Shown one piece after another: positions 23,362-33,799 of a stretch of DNA of 64,000 nucleotides; position 1 is the first letter of the stretch; the number at the start of each line of letters is the position of its first letter. The DNA comes from Polytrichum commune (lineage: Eukaryota; Streptophyta; Polytrichopsida; Polytrichales; Polytrichaceae), in contig OX485804.1 of the NCBI GenBank assembly GCA_950295325.1, positions 48,606,001 to 48,670,000 of the forward strand, in the 5' to 3' direction. The notes beneath the pieces were generated by a model. The model saw only the letters and a program-made list of their open reading frames with translations, made no database searches and was not told the origin of the DNA. Position numbers and translations under genes: made by a program.

Positions 23362-23983
23362 CTTTTTTCTTTTTCTTTTTTTTTTGGGGGGGGGGGGGAG
23401 GAGGAGGTCTGTTGGTCTAGAGTGGGCCTTGGAAGTTTGTGACATATTGTCGGTTTTTTAATCTTCGCTTATGGACTAGTATGGAATGTGCATGTTGTGT
23501 TGCTATTGTGTTGATTTGTTAAACGTTTTCCTCATTTTTGCGATAATGAGTTTCAATTATATTCTAGGCTTTTCATTGATGGTATTGCGTGGTAGCTCTT
23601 GCGCTTGATGCTAAGACCATCCTCTTGTTGTGATGCTATTGATGAGCGGTTGATATTTCGTATTTTTCCTAACAAGGGCTTATGTGGCAAATCTATCATT
23701 GTAGTACGTAAATTCTATGTATCGTATTGTTTGCTCTAATATAAGGGCTCATGAAAGGGGTTGATCATATGAGTGAAAGTGTCCATTGGCATAGGTAGGA
23801 TGTGAATGTTTTTAGAATGTTGTATTTGTCTTTGTATTGCCTAGGCAATCATTCAATATAGTGTGTATTTGGGGTCTTTAAGGATGTATAGGGGAAGTTT
23901 TGGGTCCTCTAGGTATGGTATGATAGGGGGTGGTTGTTATGTTCTTGTGCTCCTAGGTGGATTTGTTGGTTTTGGATTATGTA

Positions 23984-24975
23984 TAGTCAAGACTCTATAA
24001 ATGTTACAAGTCGGGAGTAGCAAAAAAAAACATATATAGAATTATAACAAGTAACACTGACATGATTCATACCGATGATTAATAACAATTATAGAAATAA
24101 CACTTAAAATTTCCAATAATGAAGAACATAACGTTTTATAAAAACAAAAAATAAAAAATAAAAGTACAAATGATAATACATAATTCAACTAAACTAATTG
24201 AAAGAAATAATCTATATAATAATAACTTGACGAGATTCTTCCGACTAAACTAACCGAAAGAAAGAGTCTATAGTAGTATGACGAGAAGCTTCCAAATGAT
24301 GAGATGAAACTTCCTTCTAAAGTCCTTGAATGCTCCTGATGTGTGATATGGCATCATTTGGTCTTTGTTCAAAGTATTTCTTCAAAGTCTCTAGAGAACG
24401 CTCAGCAACACTAAATCCTACAACTTCTTCTACCACATCAACCATAACCATAACCCTCATCAACATCAATTTCTTAATGTTCAGAGGAATGCATATCCAA
24501 AAACTCCTCATCGGTAGGTTCATAAGGGTTGTTAAAATCAAACTCCATCTCATAGTTGAGGTATTCATGAGCATTCATCACGTCACACACCTCACTATCA
24601 GATGACAACAACGTCAGTTGATGAAGTAGGGTAGCAACTTCATCAACCTCTACCAAGTGCCTAGCTTCCTCTATCTCCCTCTCAATAAAGATCGAAAGAG
24701 AACCCGTGCGCCTCCAACAATTTTGAATTATTCGCAAAGAATATGGGATAAATGATGACATAATATATGATGCTCTCATATATTATTATCTTGATTTTCT
24801 CAAAATTAACACTTATAGAGGTGCAATTAACAAAGAAGGGAGTAGAGCATGTTATAACGCTTAACACACAACACTCACTAGTCTTACCAATTGTGTTTTT
24901 GTAGGGGAGTACAATTTTCTTAACATATATGAAATTATAACGCTTATAGGGGTAAAACTTATAGAGTCTTGATTG
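23984..24975 (-). mobile_element. pogo/Tigger-like transposon, internally deleted
   Basis: Ends are TAGTCAAGACTCTATAA on the left and the complement of CAATCAAGACTCTATAAG on the right, flanked by TA (23982-23983, 24976-24977). CAG-type termini with TA duplications fit the pogo/Tigger branch of Tc1/mariner. A minus-strand fragment of a transposase C-terminus lies inside (24317-24779). At 992 bp it is too short for a full transposase gene, and the DDE catalytic core is missing. Confidence 0.8.
24317..24779 (-). pseudogene. Tigger-like transposase C-terminal fragment
   Basis: The 101-codon frame at 24474-24779 contains RIIQNCWRRTGSL, the kind of NCW(R/K)(R/K)(T/A)G motif found after the DDE domain of Tigger/CENP-B-like transposases. 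An acidic linker follows (with YEPTDEEFLDM). After a stop or frameshift another frame (24317-24574) continues with AERSLETLKKYFEQRPNDAI. The DDE triad and N-terminal helix-turn-helix are absent, so it is inactive. It sits inside the TIRs of 23984-24975, which agrees with the assignment. The family is recognised by motif only. Confidence 0.7.
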
Positions 24976-25085
24976 TATACATTTTTCAAGGTGTGCGGTG
25001 CCATCTGTATTAGGCATGGATCAATACATTGGTTGTGGCATGATTTAGTACAAAAGAGTAGTTTGGCGTTATTTAATGGTGGTGG

Positions 25086-25110
25086 TGTTGTTGTTGTTGT
25101 TGTTGTTGTT
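25086..25110. repeat. TTG microsatellite
   Basis: About eight TTG units; read on the minus strand they would give a glutamine tract. Confidence 0.9.
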
Positions 25111-25274
25111 TGAGTTCAAATATATTGAGTAGTATTAATTTATGCAAGTATTTTAGAGATAGTGTTGGCGTTAGCATTCATATATTTTTTGCTTGAAGCA
25201 ACCGTTGGGGTTCTAATGGTGTGGGGAGGAGGAAATTGTCCAGTGTTCTTCTTAGGTGGGCCCCATCGGCCTTT

Positions 25275-25469
25275 CTAAAGTAGCAATAGGATTATGGTGA
25301 TTGTAGACCTTGTACAATCATGATGTGATATGTGTGTTAGGTTTTGTGCCCTTCCGTACCTAGCAAGTATGTATTGGATTAGTCCTTTATATACTCTTCC
25401 GAGTGTACCTTTGTCATTGAGGGTAATGATAAGTTGTTTGCCAATGCATTTCATGTATGCATTTTCCAT
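25275..25469 (-). pseudogene. LINE ORF2 C-terminal fragment
   Basis: This 64-codon frame contains LNDKGTLGRVYKGLIQYILA. It lies downstream of the reverse transcriptase fragment on the same strand and at the expected distance. A related sequence (LNDLGPFSQVYQGLITFNIA) is in the frame at 58677-58892, so both loci carry the same LINE family. The function of this region in LINEs is not defined by the sequence. It is interrupted by stops on both sides. Confidence 0.6.
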
Positions 25470-25680
25470 TGTAGTCCATGAACTACTTTAATTACAAGAT
25501 AATATATATGGTTCGTCCTGATCAAGTACATGTACTGGTTGATTCCCAAAGTTAATATTTGTGGTTTGCACATGTGTTTTGAAGGCTTGAGAATTTAGTT
25601 TTTATTTGTTTGGGTAGCCAGTAATTGCGCATTTAGGGATGCCCGAGTCCATACCTGCCTATTCACAATAATTATTGGGT

Positions 25681-26340
25681 TTATTTAGTTGTATTCAACT
25701 TATTACAAATAATCGTGAAATCGTCTGCATAGGTTGCAGAGCTTGTTTTGGTGTGTGAAGATCTAAAAGAATATCCATAGTTTCTTCTTTGTAGCCGTAT
25801 GAGGAGTGGTTCAAGAAAGATAATAAAGAGACGTGGGCTTAGTGGATCTCCTTGTATGGCTCCTCTTTGTATTGGGATTGGTTGTGTTTTGCTTAAATAT
25901 TCATCGATGAATCTGGTGGTGTATTGTGAATAGATTTTTTCTACTAAGGCTACGACATCTTGTGTGTAGTCAAGATCTTCCATGATAGCAAGGAATCTAG
26001 CGTGTCCAATGGAGACAAAGGTGTTTTTGAAATCTATATATATTATACAAATATCTCGATTTGTGAATCTAGCATCTTCCAATGTTGTTATTAAGTTTGT
26101 AACTGGTGTGATGTGCATCTTTCCACTCTAAACCTTGTTTGTTGTCATGTAGGACTAGGTGTCATTCGCCATATGTAGAGATAGTGGTAGTAATTGTACT
26201 AATGAATAGTTTGTATATTATGTTGGCAAGGGCTATTGGCCTATGGTTGGTGAGTTGATACGGGTTACCCTTCTTATACAGGAGTACGACATGCCTTGTT
26301 TTCCAAGATGTGGGAATTTGTCTTTGTTCATGACAACGTG
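25681..26340 (-). pseudogene. LINE reverse transcriptase fragment
   Basis: The 145-codon frame at 25681-26118 carries clear non-LTR reverse transcriptase motifs: CIIYIDFKNTF (the first catalytic aspartate block), QRGAIQGDPLSPRLF, and ATYADDF with the catalytic YADD. Upstream on the same strand, about 26160-26340, another frame reads WKTRHVVLLYKKGNP and NHRPIALANIIYKLF, the N-terminal RT motifs. A stop and frameshift separate the two parts. The enzyme would copy the element RNA at a nicked genomic target. It is certainly non-functional here. The assignment to RT is firm; the clade is not. Confidence 0.93.
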
Positions 26341-26504
26341 TGAAGAATAATATAAGAGTTTATACAAGTGATATGGATGGCATGCCTTTCAACATGGAGT
26401 TAGGGATTTTGTCCGGTCCTGGGTTTTTCCAATGGCCAAATTTTGTAGGCAGATATCGTATGTTATCTAGTCGAGGTAGGTGTGGAGTGGGATTATTGGG
26501 TCCC

Positions 26505-27015
26505 TTATTTTGTGTATGACATATCCTTCAAGGTCATGCCATGGAGATTTTTTGATGCCACAAGCTCAATGTTTTGGGTGGTCAAGTTGGTAGTGACATG
26601 TTGGGACCGTTGGTCTATTGCTAATTGATTTTTTGGACACGGATTTCTTTTGCAATACCTTTTGGGTTTGTGAGTATAATATTTTGTCTGTCTATTAGGC
26701 AATATAGTAGGGAAGTTTTATTGTTTTTGAAGACTTTCCTATTATTTTCTTAAGGGTTTTTTTTTCTTCTTCTTATAGTTGTTGGTATTTGAATATATTT
26801 TTTAATTATTTAAAGTATATTCGATTATAAATTTCCTTGCTTATGATTTTCTTTCTTTCTTTTGGGGGGGGGGGGGGGAGGGCTATTTTGGCTATGTTGT
26901 GTATCCATGATTCATGTGGTAGTAGGTAATATTGGGGTGGTGTATGATTATATGTGTACGTATTTCTTGTAGTATGGGATGGTTTATCCAGTTTTGGTTG
27001 TTTTAAATTATACAT
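26505..27015 (-). pseudogene. LINE endonuclease-RT linker remnant
   Basis: Short minus-strand frames at 26505-26702 and 26806-27015 lie between the endonuclease and RT fragments and are probably decayed ORF2 linker. A G15 run at 26864-26878 lies within. Residue motifs are not diagnostic, so the assignment rests on position and strand. Confidence 0.45.
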
Positions 27016-27285
27016 ATATTTTCCTAATTAAGTGGTATGTTGTAAGGTGTTTTCTCCAAATTCGTTGTGGTTTGTTTTGGAAGGTATCCACCTTGTTTGG
27101 CTAATATGTTTGGGAGTGTTTAAACATGGGGTGCGCTGAATGTTTTTTGGACCTTGGCTAAGATGTTGGAAATGAGGGAGTCTAAGGATGGACATATTGA
27201 TTGCTATTGTTTTGGTGTGAGGTGATCATTTCTTCTTCTAATAGTTGTGTAGCTCATTAATTAGTGTCGTATTTGCCTCAAAGAA

Positions 27286-27960
27286 TCAAATGTGGAAGGT
27301 TTCAAGATTTCCTTTTGGTATAGGATTGATTATTTTAAGGATTAGATCAAGCGGAAGGGGGGTTGACCTTGCAAGTAGTATGTTTGGGGGGGGGGGGGGG
27401 ATGTAGAGGTGTATTGGTAGGTAGATTGAATTGAGGTTGGTATTAGTGTTTGTGGCCAACATATAATGGTTGTTCTTTGGGGTTATGATGAAGAAACTAT
27501 CAATTAGGTAATTTTTTGTATAGTTATGTGCGCCTTGCCTAAGAAATCTGTGTCCATTGGGATGTATAAAAGTCCAAGATTTTTTTGTGAAGGTTCTCCA
27601 TTGGTAATCTTCAAGTTGTGGTGGTGTTGTGTGTTGGTCATTTTGTCTACAAATTAAAGAAATATCACGATTGAAGTCTCCACTTAGTTTATACGCGTGA
27701 TCAGGGTGAGTGTTTTTTTGGTCTATTATGGTGGTTTGTGTGGTAGGTATGAGGGGTAGGTCCTCCTTGCGTGATGGCATATGCATATTTATTTTTAATC
27801 ATGGTTGAAGTGGTCGATTTGCAATTTGGATTATTTGGAGAAACGGTGATATGTCGCTGGAGCAAGTAACATTTGGAAACATCGCTGGGGAATGCATAAT
27901 TGTGTTGAACTTGGATGAGTATACCTCTTTTGGGACCTATATATTCTTTGATGCATGATC
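27286..27960 (-). pseudogene. LINE apurinic-type endonuclease fragment
   Basis: The 166-codon frame at 27286-27786 contains SGDFNRDISLI, the GDFN motif of APE-like endonucleases, about 35 residues in. A later segment, IDSFFIITP followed by LPIHLYI, may be a decayed form of the terminal SDH motif. Upstream, another frame at about 27790-27960 reads GPKRGILIQVQHNYAF, compatible with the domain's N-terminal half. In intact LINEs this enzyme nicks the target DNA. Here frameshifts and a G15 run at 27386-27400 interrupt it. Confidence 0.75.
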
Positions 27961-28770
27961 CATGTAATATTATGTGTATTATTAAATTATAGTGTATGTT
28001 GTGGGAATAATCCCCGTGTATGTTTTGTGGATTTTGTGGTTGTTAGTTTGGTTGCTTGTATGAAGATGATTGTTGGGGTGGTTTATGTGTTAATTACAAG
28101 GTCTTGGATGTAAGCATGGCCATGTTAAGTGATGATGCATTCCCAGTTACAAGGTATGATCATTGGCTAGCCATAGGTATATTTTGTTATGGTATTGATG
28201 GGTATTTGGTATTGGTGAAGGGTGTATGTATTCAATTAGAGGCTCATTGCATCTTAGCACTTGATGAGACATTGCTCGGGCAGATATGAAAATATTTTTC
28301 AATTAAGTGGCCCTCTTTTATTGTGAAAATATGAGACGACTAAAGATTTGGTATCAATGGAGTTTGTTGTTCTTGAATGTATGTGAGTGTGTGCAATTTT
28401 TATTTTTGTGTTTCGTGGTATTTCAATTTTTGCTGTAATATTTTTATTGTGTTCGTATCAGCTTCACGATGTGGGAAGAGACCTAGAGGTGGTCTTTGAA
28501 CTGATCCAAAGTTTGGCAACCAACTAGAATCGGCCACATATGGTGTTAGTAACTCACTCTTTAAACGGAGTCCCATTGCAAGTGACTGTTGATATGAAGA
28601 GGTCTCTAAAACAAGCCATAGTTTGGTCTTGGTTAGTCAATCAACTATAATTAGCCACTTGCGCAAGAGGGTACTAGGGCAGTACACTTGTGCAACTCAC
28701 CATTTGTTGAAGATTGGGTTGTTAGTAAGGTTGAGTATGTAATTTTTTGTGTGTACAGGGCATCGACGTT

Positions 28771-28923
28771 CATAACATTATTCAGATTCATAACAATGTT
28801 TTGTGGGACTGACAGTATTTCACGTAGTATTCCCGTATTCCCGTATTCCCGAATATTCCCCACATTTTGACTGAAATACTGTCAGTCCCACAAAACATTG
28901 TTATGAATCTGAATAATGTTATG
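28771..28923. repeat. Perfect 52-bp inverted repeat with repeated-motif loop
   Basis: Arms 28771-28822 and 28872-28923 are exact complements (starting CATAACATTATTCAGATTCA) around a 49-base loop. The loop holds three tandem TATTCCCG-type units. Lack of any mismatch against a decayed LINE background points to a recent insertion or to conservation. It could be a short foldback MITE or a hairpin RNA source. No target duplication is clear. Confidence 0.9.
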
Positions 28924-29293
28924 TTTGTTTGTCTTTTGGTTTGGTATTTTTGTGTGTGTAATTTTTTTCTTTTCTTTTGTTGTTGAGAGGAAGTCTTTTG
29001 TATGATTTCAGAAAGATATGTGGTATTTAGAAATACTAGTTTGTTGCATTTTTGTGAGGATGAGATGTGGCAACTTGGTAAGTGGTTATGATCTCGAGTA
29101 AGAAGACCCCCGGCCGTGTGTTAGGCGCCCCGATTTCTTCTTCTTCAGGATTGTAGTCTGTAGGATGTCCTGGGTGATTGTTTCTGTCTGCTTGCTTCAA
29201 AATCAATCTTTGTTCGGCAAAGTGAGTGATTTTGAAGCCGGGAGTGGCTACAACATACCTTATTTTCGAGCAAAGATTTACCTGCAGTCTTGT

Positions 29294-30853
29294 TTATATG
29301 CTGGGATTTCCCAACTGCAGTCTTGTGGGCTTGGTGCGGATTCTGATTTTCTGGAGTCCTTCTAGGGCTCTTGTGAGTGATTCTTGAATGTTCTTCATCT
29401 CTTCCTTGAGGTGGTCATGAAGCTCTAGTGTGTGCGCGTTTGATTCTACGACGGCCATCTCTTTCCAAGAGAGCAATTCTTCCTCTCTCTCCAACTTTGA
29501 GTTTTCATTGTTGACTTCAATTTCTGTTTCAATGAGTGTAAGTGGTTCTTCAGTGCTGATGGTGCCCTTGTTTCCTTGATGTTTCCTTGATTAAGAGGAG
29601 CTCCTTTTGTATGGTGGTTTTAAGTTCATTGTTCCCTTTCTCTAGTTTGAAGTCGATGATGGCTCGAATTTCTGCTTTCATGAGAAAATTTCTCTTGGTC
29701 GTTGTTGAACCGGGCAATGGTGTCTTGCGATAGCGGGGCCGCTCCTGCGAGGATTTTGGGATGTAGCGAGAATTCCACGTATTTACCAAGGAGTAAAACG
29801 TTCATGTCTACATGTTTTTTGTATGTATCAATTTCAACACACTGTATATTTGTTTTACGTTTGCATTGTGGAAGAAGAGGTCACTTACCTTGTCTGCGCC
29901 CATGTGTTCCGTTAGGGTTGCTGAGATTGTGGAAATGGACTTTGTTATTGGGAAGTTGTATATCACCAACTTGAGGTAGTTGCGTCGCTTTTTTTGGTCT
30001 TTAGTGAGGGCTTGTTTGTGAGGTTTGTCGTTGTAGTTTCCGGTGGTGTGAATGACCTCATTTTGGATGCATATGTGTTGGAGACGAATATTCTCAGCCT
30101 GATTGGGTGCTAGTGCCACGATCCATGCGTATTATGTATCTACGATTTTTTGGACTTGGGTTATTTCGAAGTCTAACTTTCGGAGGAAGCTATCCTCCAA
30201 GATGTCACAGAACAGTGTGTAGGCTCCGATATGTCTCAAGGTTTCGCTTTGAAAATTGACGGACGTCAGGTCTCTTCTTGCCATAGAATCAAAAACTTTG
30301 GCAATTGTGGCCAGGTGAGTTGTGTTGTTGAGTTGTGGTACGACGAGTCTTTGTCCTTTAAGACGATCGATGGCGTCTATGGCTGGGTTTAGTAGGTGGA
30401 CCTTGGTGATGCCAACCCACAGGCGAGGCTCGTCTTTGCTTTTGTTGTTCTTGCACATCACCACAATAGGGTGTCTTAGGTCCTTGCCTAGCGGAATCCC
30501 CATTTCTTTGAATCTTTTTTGTGGTGATGTCTAGGACGTGATCATGTTCAAATTGCCTCGCGTGGTCGCTCAAAGTGTAGAGTAATCTGGAATTCCAAAG
30601 AGAGTCTTGTAGTGGGGTTTACTTCCACTTATGATGGAATGTGCGTGATGTTGACGTGTTGAATTAACATTGTGGGGTCTTGTGATGATGACCAAAACAT
30701 TTGGGGGACTCTTGGATAGGCATCTTCTCCTACGAACAGCTCCCGAGCTTCGCTTTCCCTGTAGCCTTGTATCAAGTCTTGTAGTGATCCATGCATTGTG
30801 CATATGGGCATATTTCCGTCTATGGCAAGCTGCTCCATTTCGTTGAAGCCCAT
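29294..30853 (-). pseudogene. LINE ORF1-like protein remnant
   Basis: Reading from a start near 30853 (MGFNEMEQLAIDGNMPICTM), the minus strand gives consecutive frames at 30629-30853, 30132-30503, 29808-30119, 29550-29789 and 29294-29494, broken by stops and frameshifts. The 103-codon part reads KLVIYNFPITKS and later GADKVSDLFFHNANVKQIYS, suggesting an RNA-binding fold of the RRM type found in some LINE ORF1 proteins. The last piece (EELLSWKEMAVVESNAHTLE, then HLKEEMKNIQESL) looks like a coiled coil. The order, strand and position upstream of the endonuclease support ORF1. The domain names are inference. Confidence 0.6.
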
Positions 30854-30855
30854 GC

Positions 30856-30880
30856 AAAGGGTTTAGGGTTTAGGGTTTCG
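30856..30880 (-). promoter_or_regulatory. Telomere-type repeat just upstream of LINE ORF1 start
   Basis: About three units of TTTAGGG (plus strand) lie within 30 bases of the presumed ORF1 ATG, reading CCCTAAA on the LINE sense strand. Similar telo-box motifs occur in some plant promoters. A role in LINE transcription is speculation. Confidence 0.4.
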
Positions 30881-31440
30881 GGTGCATGCAAACGATTTTC
30901 TCACGTGTAGGTCTTGGTTGTTGAGTGTTGAATGTGGAGTTTTGTGGGTTAGTGTGGCAGGTTTGTTGGAGAGGGAGTAAATGAGGAGTCTGTTGTGTTT
31001 AAGGTTTTGTTTTGGTTTACTTAGCTGAAAGGGAAACGATGATGGAAAGGAGAAGGTGTAGGAGCTCACCTTTTCAATGTAATTGATGAGGTGGCCAGGG
31101 TTCGGCTGGGCATTGCCTTGGAGTTCGGTTTGCACGAGGATCTCCACAAGGCGGCTTCACAGTGCTGGAGGCGGCGTCTGTGACATAACAATCTAATTCT
31201 CCATGCAAGTTTAGTACTCTGGTGTTAGGTTTATAGCATTGCACATTACTGGATCCAAAATGAACAAGGATTGTAAGCAAATTCAAAACAAGGATGACAA
31301 AACAAATGCAACAATTGTGGAAATGAAAGGGATGAGTAGAAGACAACTTTGTTTGTCTTGGTTGCCGCAAGTGTAATGAAGTTGTCGCCAAAGGGCGATG
31401 CTTCTGTTGGCGTCCTTTCAATCTTGTATGCGGGGGCAAC

Positions 31441-31797
31441 TTCGAGGTTTGAATGATTCGTTTTGTGCTAAGTGCGAACTACCTGGGTCGTGACCATGTG
31501 TAATTCTTAGCTGCTTCGGCGTTCAGCAGTGCAATTCCCGCTCCACACACTTACACCAAGACCAAACATCCAGATTGGGACACTGAGTTCAAATCTAGAT
31601 CTGACAAAAACTCTTCCAAATTCGGTCAATTTAGCGTGCAATCTTTGTTTCGTGGTTCGCTCCTACCGATTTGTTTAGCATTACTCTACACACATCTGAT
31701 CTCACAAACAATCTCGATCCCTCTCCCCATCGCTGCACCCTGCTTACTCGCTCTCCATTCCAATCCATGTGCCTAATAACTATGAGAATGAGAGGTT
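31441..31797. other. Intergenic stretch
   Basis: No recognised gene. It may include LINE 5' flanking sequence. Confidence 0.35.
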
Positions 31798-32095
31798 ATC
31801 ATCCTTCTCCTCGGATATGAAGCACGCGATTAGCACGAGATGGTTAGCATACGAAAACCTTATTCATTATCAACGTGAAGATTCTTGTGCTCATTAATTG
31901 CCGAACCATGTTGATTGTTGAGCCTAGAATGGTCAGCTAAACTTATTTTGAGCACATAAGTTAGTCCAATCTCTTTTGAATACATGCCTTTTTCGTGTCC
32001 GTTCTTGGACCTACACTCAACCACATACCACTCAAAACCGTGTGTCTGATTAAGTAAAACAAATTAGGCACGGCTACCTTCGATTATAACCACAA
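31798..32095 (+). repeat. Dispersed repeat family C, copy
   Basis: It has blocks GCACGCGATTAGCACGAGAT, CACTCAACCACATACCACTC, GTGTCTGATTAAGTAAAACA and AATTAGGCACGGCTACC, in the same order as at 1845-2170. A telomere-like GGGTTTAGGGTTAGGGTTT tract follows at about 32114. Confidence 0.65.
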
Positions 32096-32380
32096 ACATT
32101 ACATTTGGGTGTGGGGTTTAGGGTTAGGGTTTGTAATGCTCTTGTGCTGATTTGCTGTGTGGAAATCTTGGGTATGATTAGCCTTGCACTTTCAATTTCA
32201 ATCCAATGTGTATGTTTGTTGCCATTCTTCCGGTGTTTTAGGTTCCGGGAGCCACAATTAAGAAAGTATTTAAGCTAACCTATTGATGTAAAAGAAGCAT
32301 TTTTGGAGGAAAAGCATCATTAGGATGGAGTAATACACATTTTTGATTAGTGACATAATAGGGTAGATAACTTTGTACTA

Positions 32381-32749
32381 CATTAAGTATTGTATCTAGT
32401 GTCACCAATTATATTTGTCTTGCTCAACACTAATCGTAAATTGCCTGTGTAATGTCACCAACACTAATTGTAAAGCAAAGATTGTTTGTCATTCCTTGTG
32501 AAATGCATTGGCATTGTAGACTAACAATGTTATAATTCTGGTCACTTACTAAGTAGTTTTTCATCCAGATTTAGATCATTCGTGACAATATTTCATCCCG
32601 GGATCGTTAGGATGCAAAACATACCGAAGGTGGATGAACTAAAATAAGTTGGGATGACGATCTTTGTAAGCTTGTTCATGAAAAGTATCTTTAGAAAAGG
32701 TGCCACAATGACATGGACTACCATATGACACTAAATACAACATTTGGTG
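32381..32749 (+). mobile_element. TA-flanked TIR element (family A, copy 4)
   Basis: The ends CATTAAGTATTGTATCTAGT and AACATTTGGTG are decayed family A TIRs, with TA on both sides (32379-32380, 32750-32751). The interior aligns with 11500-11897, for example CTTGCTCAACACTAATCGTA and ATTGTTTGTCATTCCTTG. Confidence 0.8.
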
Positions 32750-32879
32750 TAGACTTGTGTTGCATGGTCTTCTAGTGCCACATGGAGCCATAAGTTGGAA
32801 GTATGTAATCATCACATTGGTTTGCCCTTTTTCTCTTCGCCACATTGCATGATGATCAAGCACTTTCTCATGAACCCTT

Positions 32880-33790
32880 CACATAATGCGTTGGAGGCTA
32901 AGAAACCAAATTAAAGGTCCTCATTCATTGCTCTTGCGAAAGCTTTTATTGGGTCATCCTTATTAACCCCTATAATTGTAGGTGTTGTGTTGAAGACGAG
33001 GATGTATCTCATAGACTAGTGCCAAGGGCTACACTTTAGATATCAAAAGCATAAAAGCCCTAACGACAGTTGGCACATAATCAAGATCATCAAGAAGTGG
33101 GCAAAAATAAATGCTTTTGAGTTTGAGATGTGGAGCCCGCCCAATCCAATAGAATAGAGTGAGGAGAGACAATTCGAAGGTACATAGCTCTTTCTCCACA
33201 ACTTTTAATGAGCATGTACGTCCATGTGTTATATTGCAAGGGGGGGGGGGCTTAAAAATTGAAGGGCCTTATTGATTGCCCTTTTGAAAGAGTTTAGGAC
33301 ATTTTGAGTTTCTAAAAAATTGTAGGTGTTGCTTGAGAACGAAGGTGTGCCTCATAGCCTAATACCAAAAGTTACACTTAATAGGCATCAAAAGTGGCCA
33401 AAAAGCCCCAACAACAACAATCAAATAGTCAACATTATCAAGAAGTGTCGGTGGGGAAACTTCCTTTATAGAGTTTTGGATATCACCTCATCCAATTGAA
33501 TGGGTGGCGTTCAAAGGTACCAAACTCACTCCACAACATACATGTGTGACCCTCTTTTGATGAGTATGTGCGTTTGGCAATAAATTGCAAGCCAAGGCTA
33601 CGCATTGAAGGCCCCCATTTATTGCCTTTGTACAAGAAATAAAAACAAAAGGTCATTTTGAGTTCCTACATGGCACGTGTTCCTTGAAAACAAGTACATA
33701 CCTCATACCTAGGTCGTGGAAAGGCTACACTTAATAGACATCAAAAGTGGCAAAAACCTCCACACCATTACTCAACTTCTTGGTCTTGTT
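32880..33790 (+). repeat. Tandem array of about 350-bp units (three)
   Basis: Three diverged units share GAAGG(C/T)CC...ATTGCC, a GTAGGTGTTG(C/T)..TTGA segment and GCTACACTTAATAGACATCA-like blocks. The anchor block GCTACACTT recurs at about 33028, 33371 and 33726, giving spacing of 343 and 355. A G11 run at 33240-33250 lies in the second unit. Confidence 0.7.
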
Positions 33791-33799
33791 ATTTGGGAC

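Larger units (their letters stand above)
23362..31440 (-). mobile_element. Degenerate APE-type non-LTR retrotransposon (LINE)
   Basis: Minus-strand remnants occur in the expected LINE order: an ORF1-like protein (about 30853-29294), an apurinic endonuclease-like domain (27960-27286), reverse transcriptase (26340-25681) and a C-terminal region (25469-25275). A T-rich tract at about 23370-23385 could be the poly-A tail on the minus strand. The 5' end is uncertain, between about 30860 and 31440. Frameshifts and stops are many, so it is dead. A Tigger-like element (23984-24975) and a perfect hairpin (28771-28923) interrupt it. Whether everything between 23362 and 24978 belongs to the same LINE is an inference. 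Confidence 0.65.

Noticed and set aside
30863-31439. Minus-strand frames of 94 and 121 codons upstream of LINE ORF1 as separate genes
   Set aside because: No family recognised; they are more likely LINE leader or flanking sequence.
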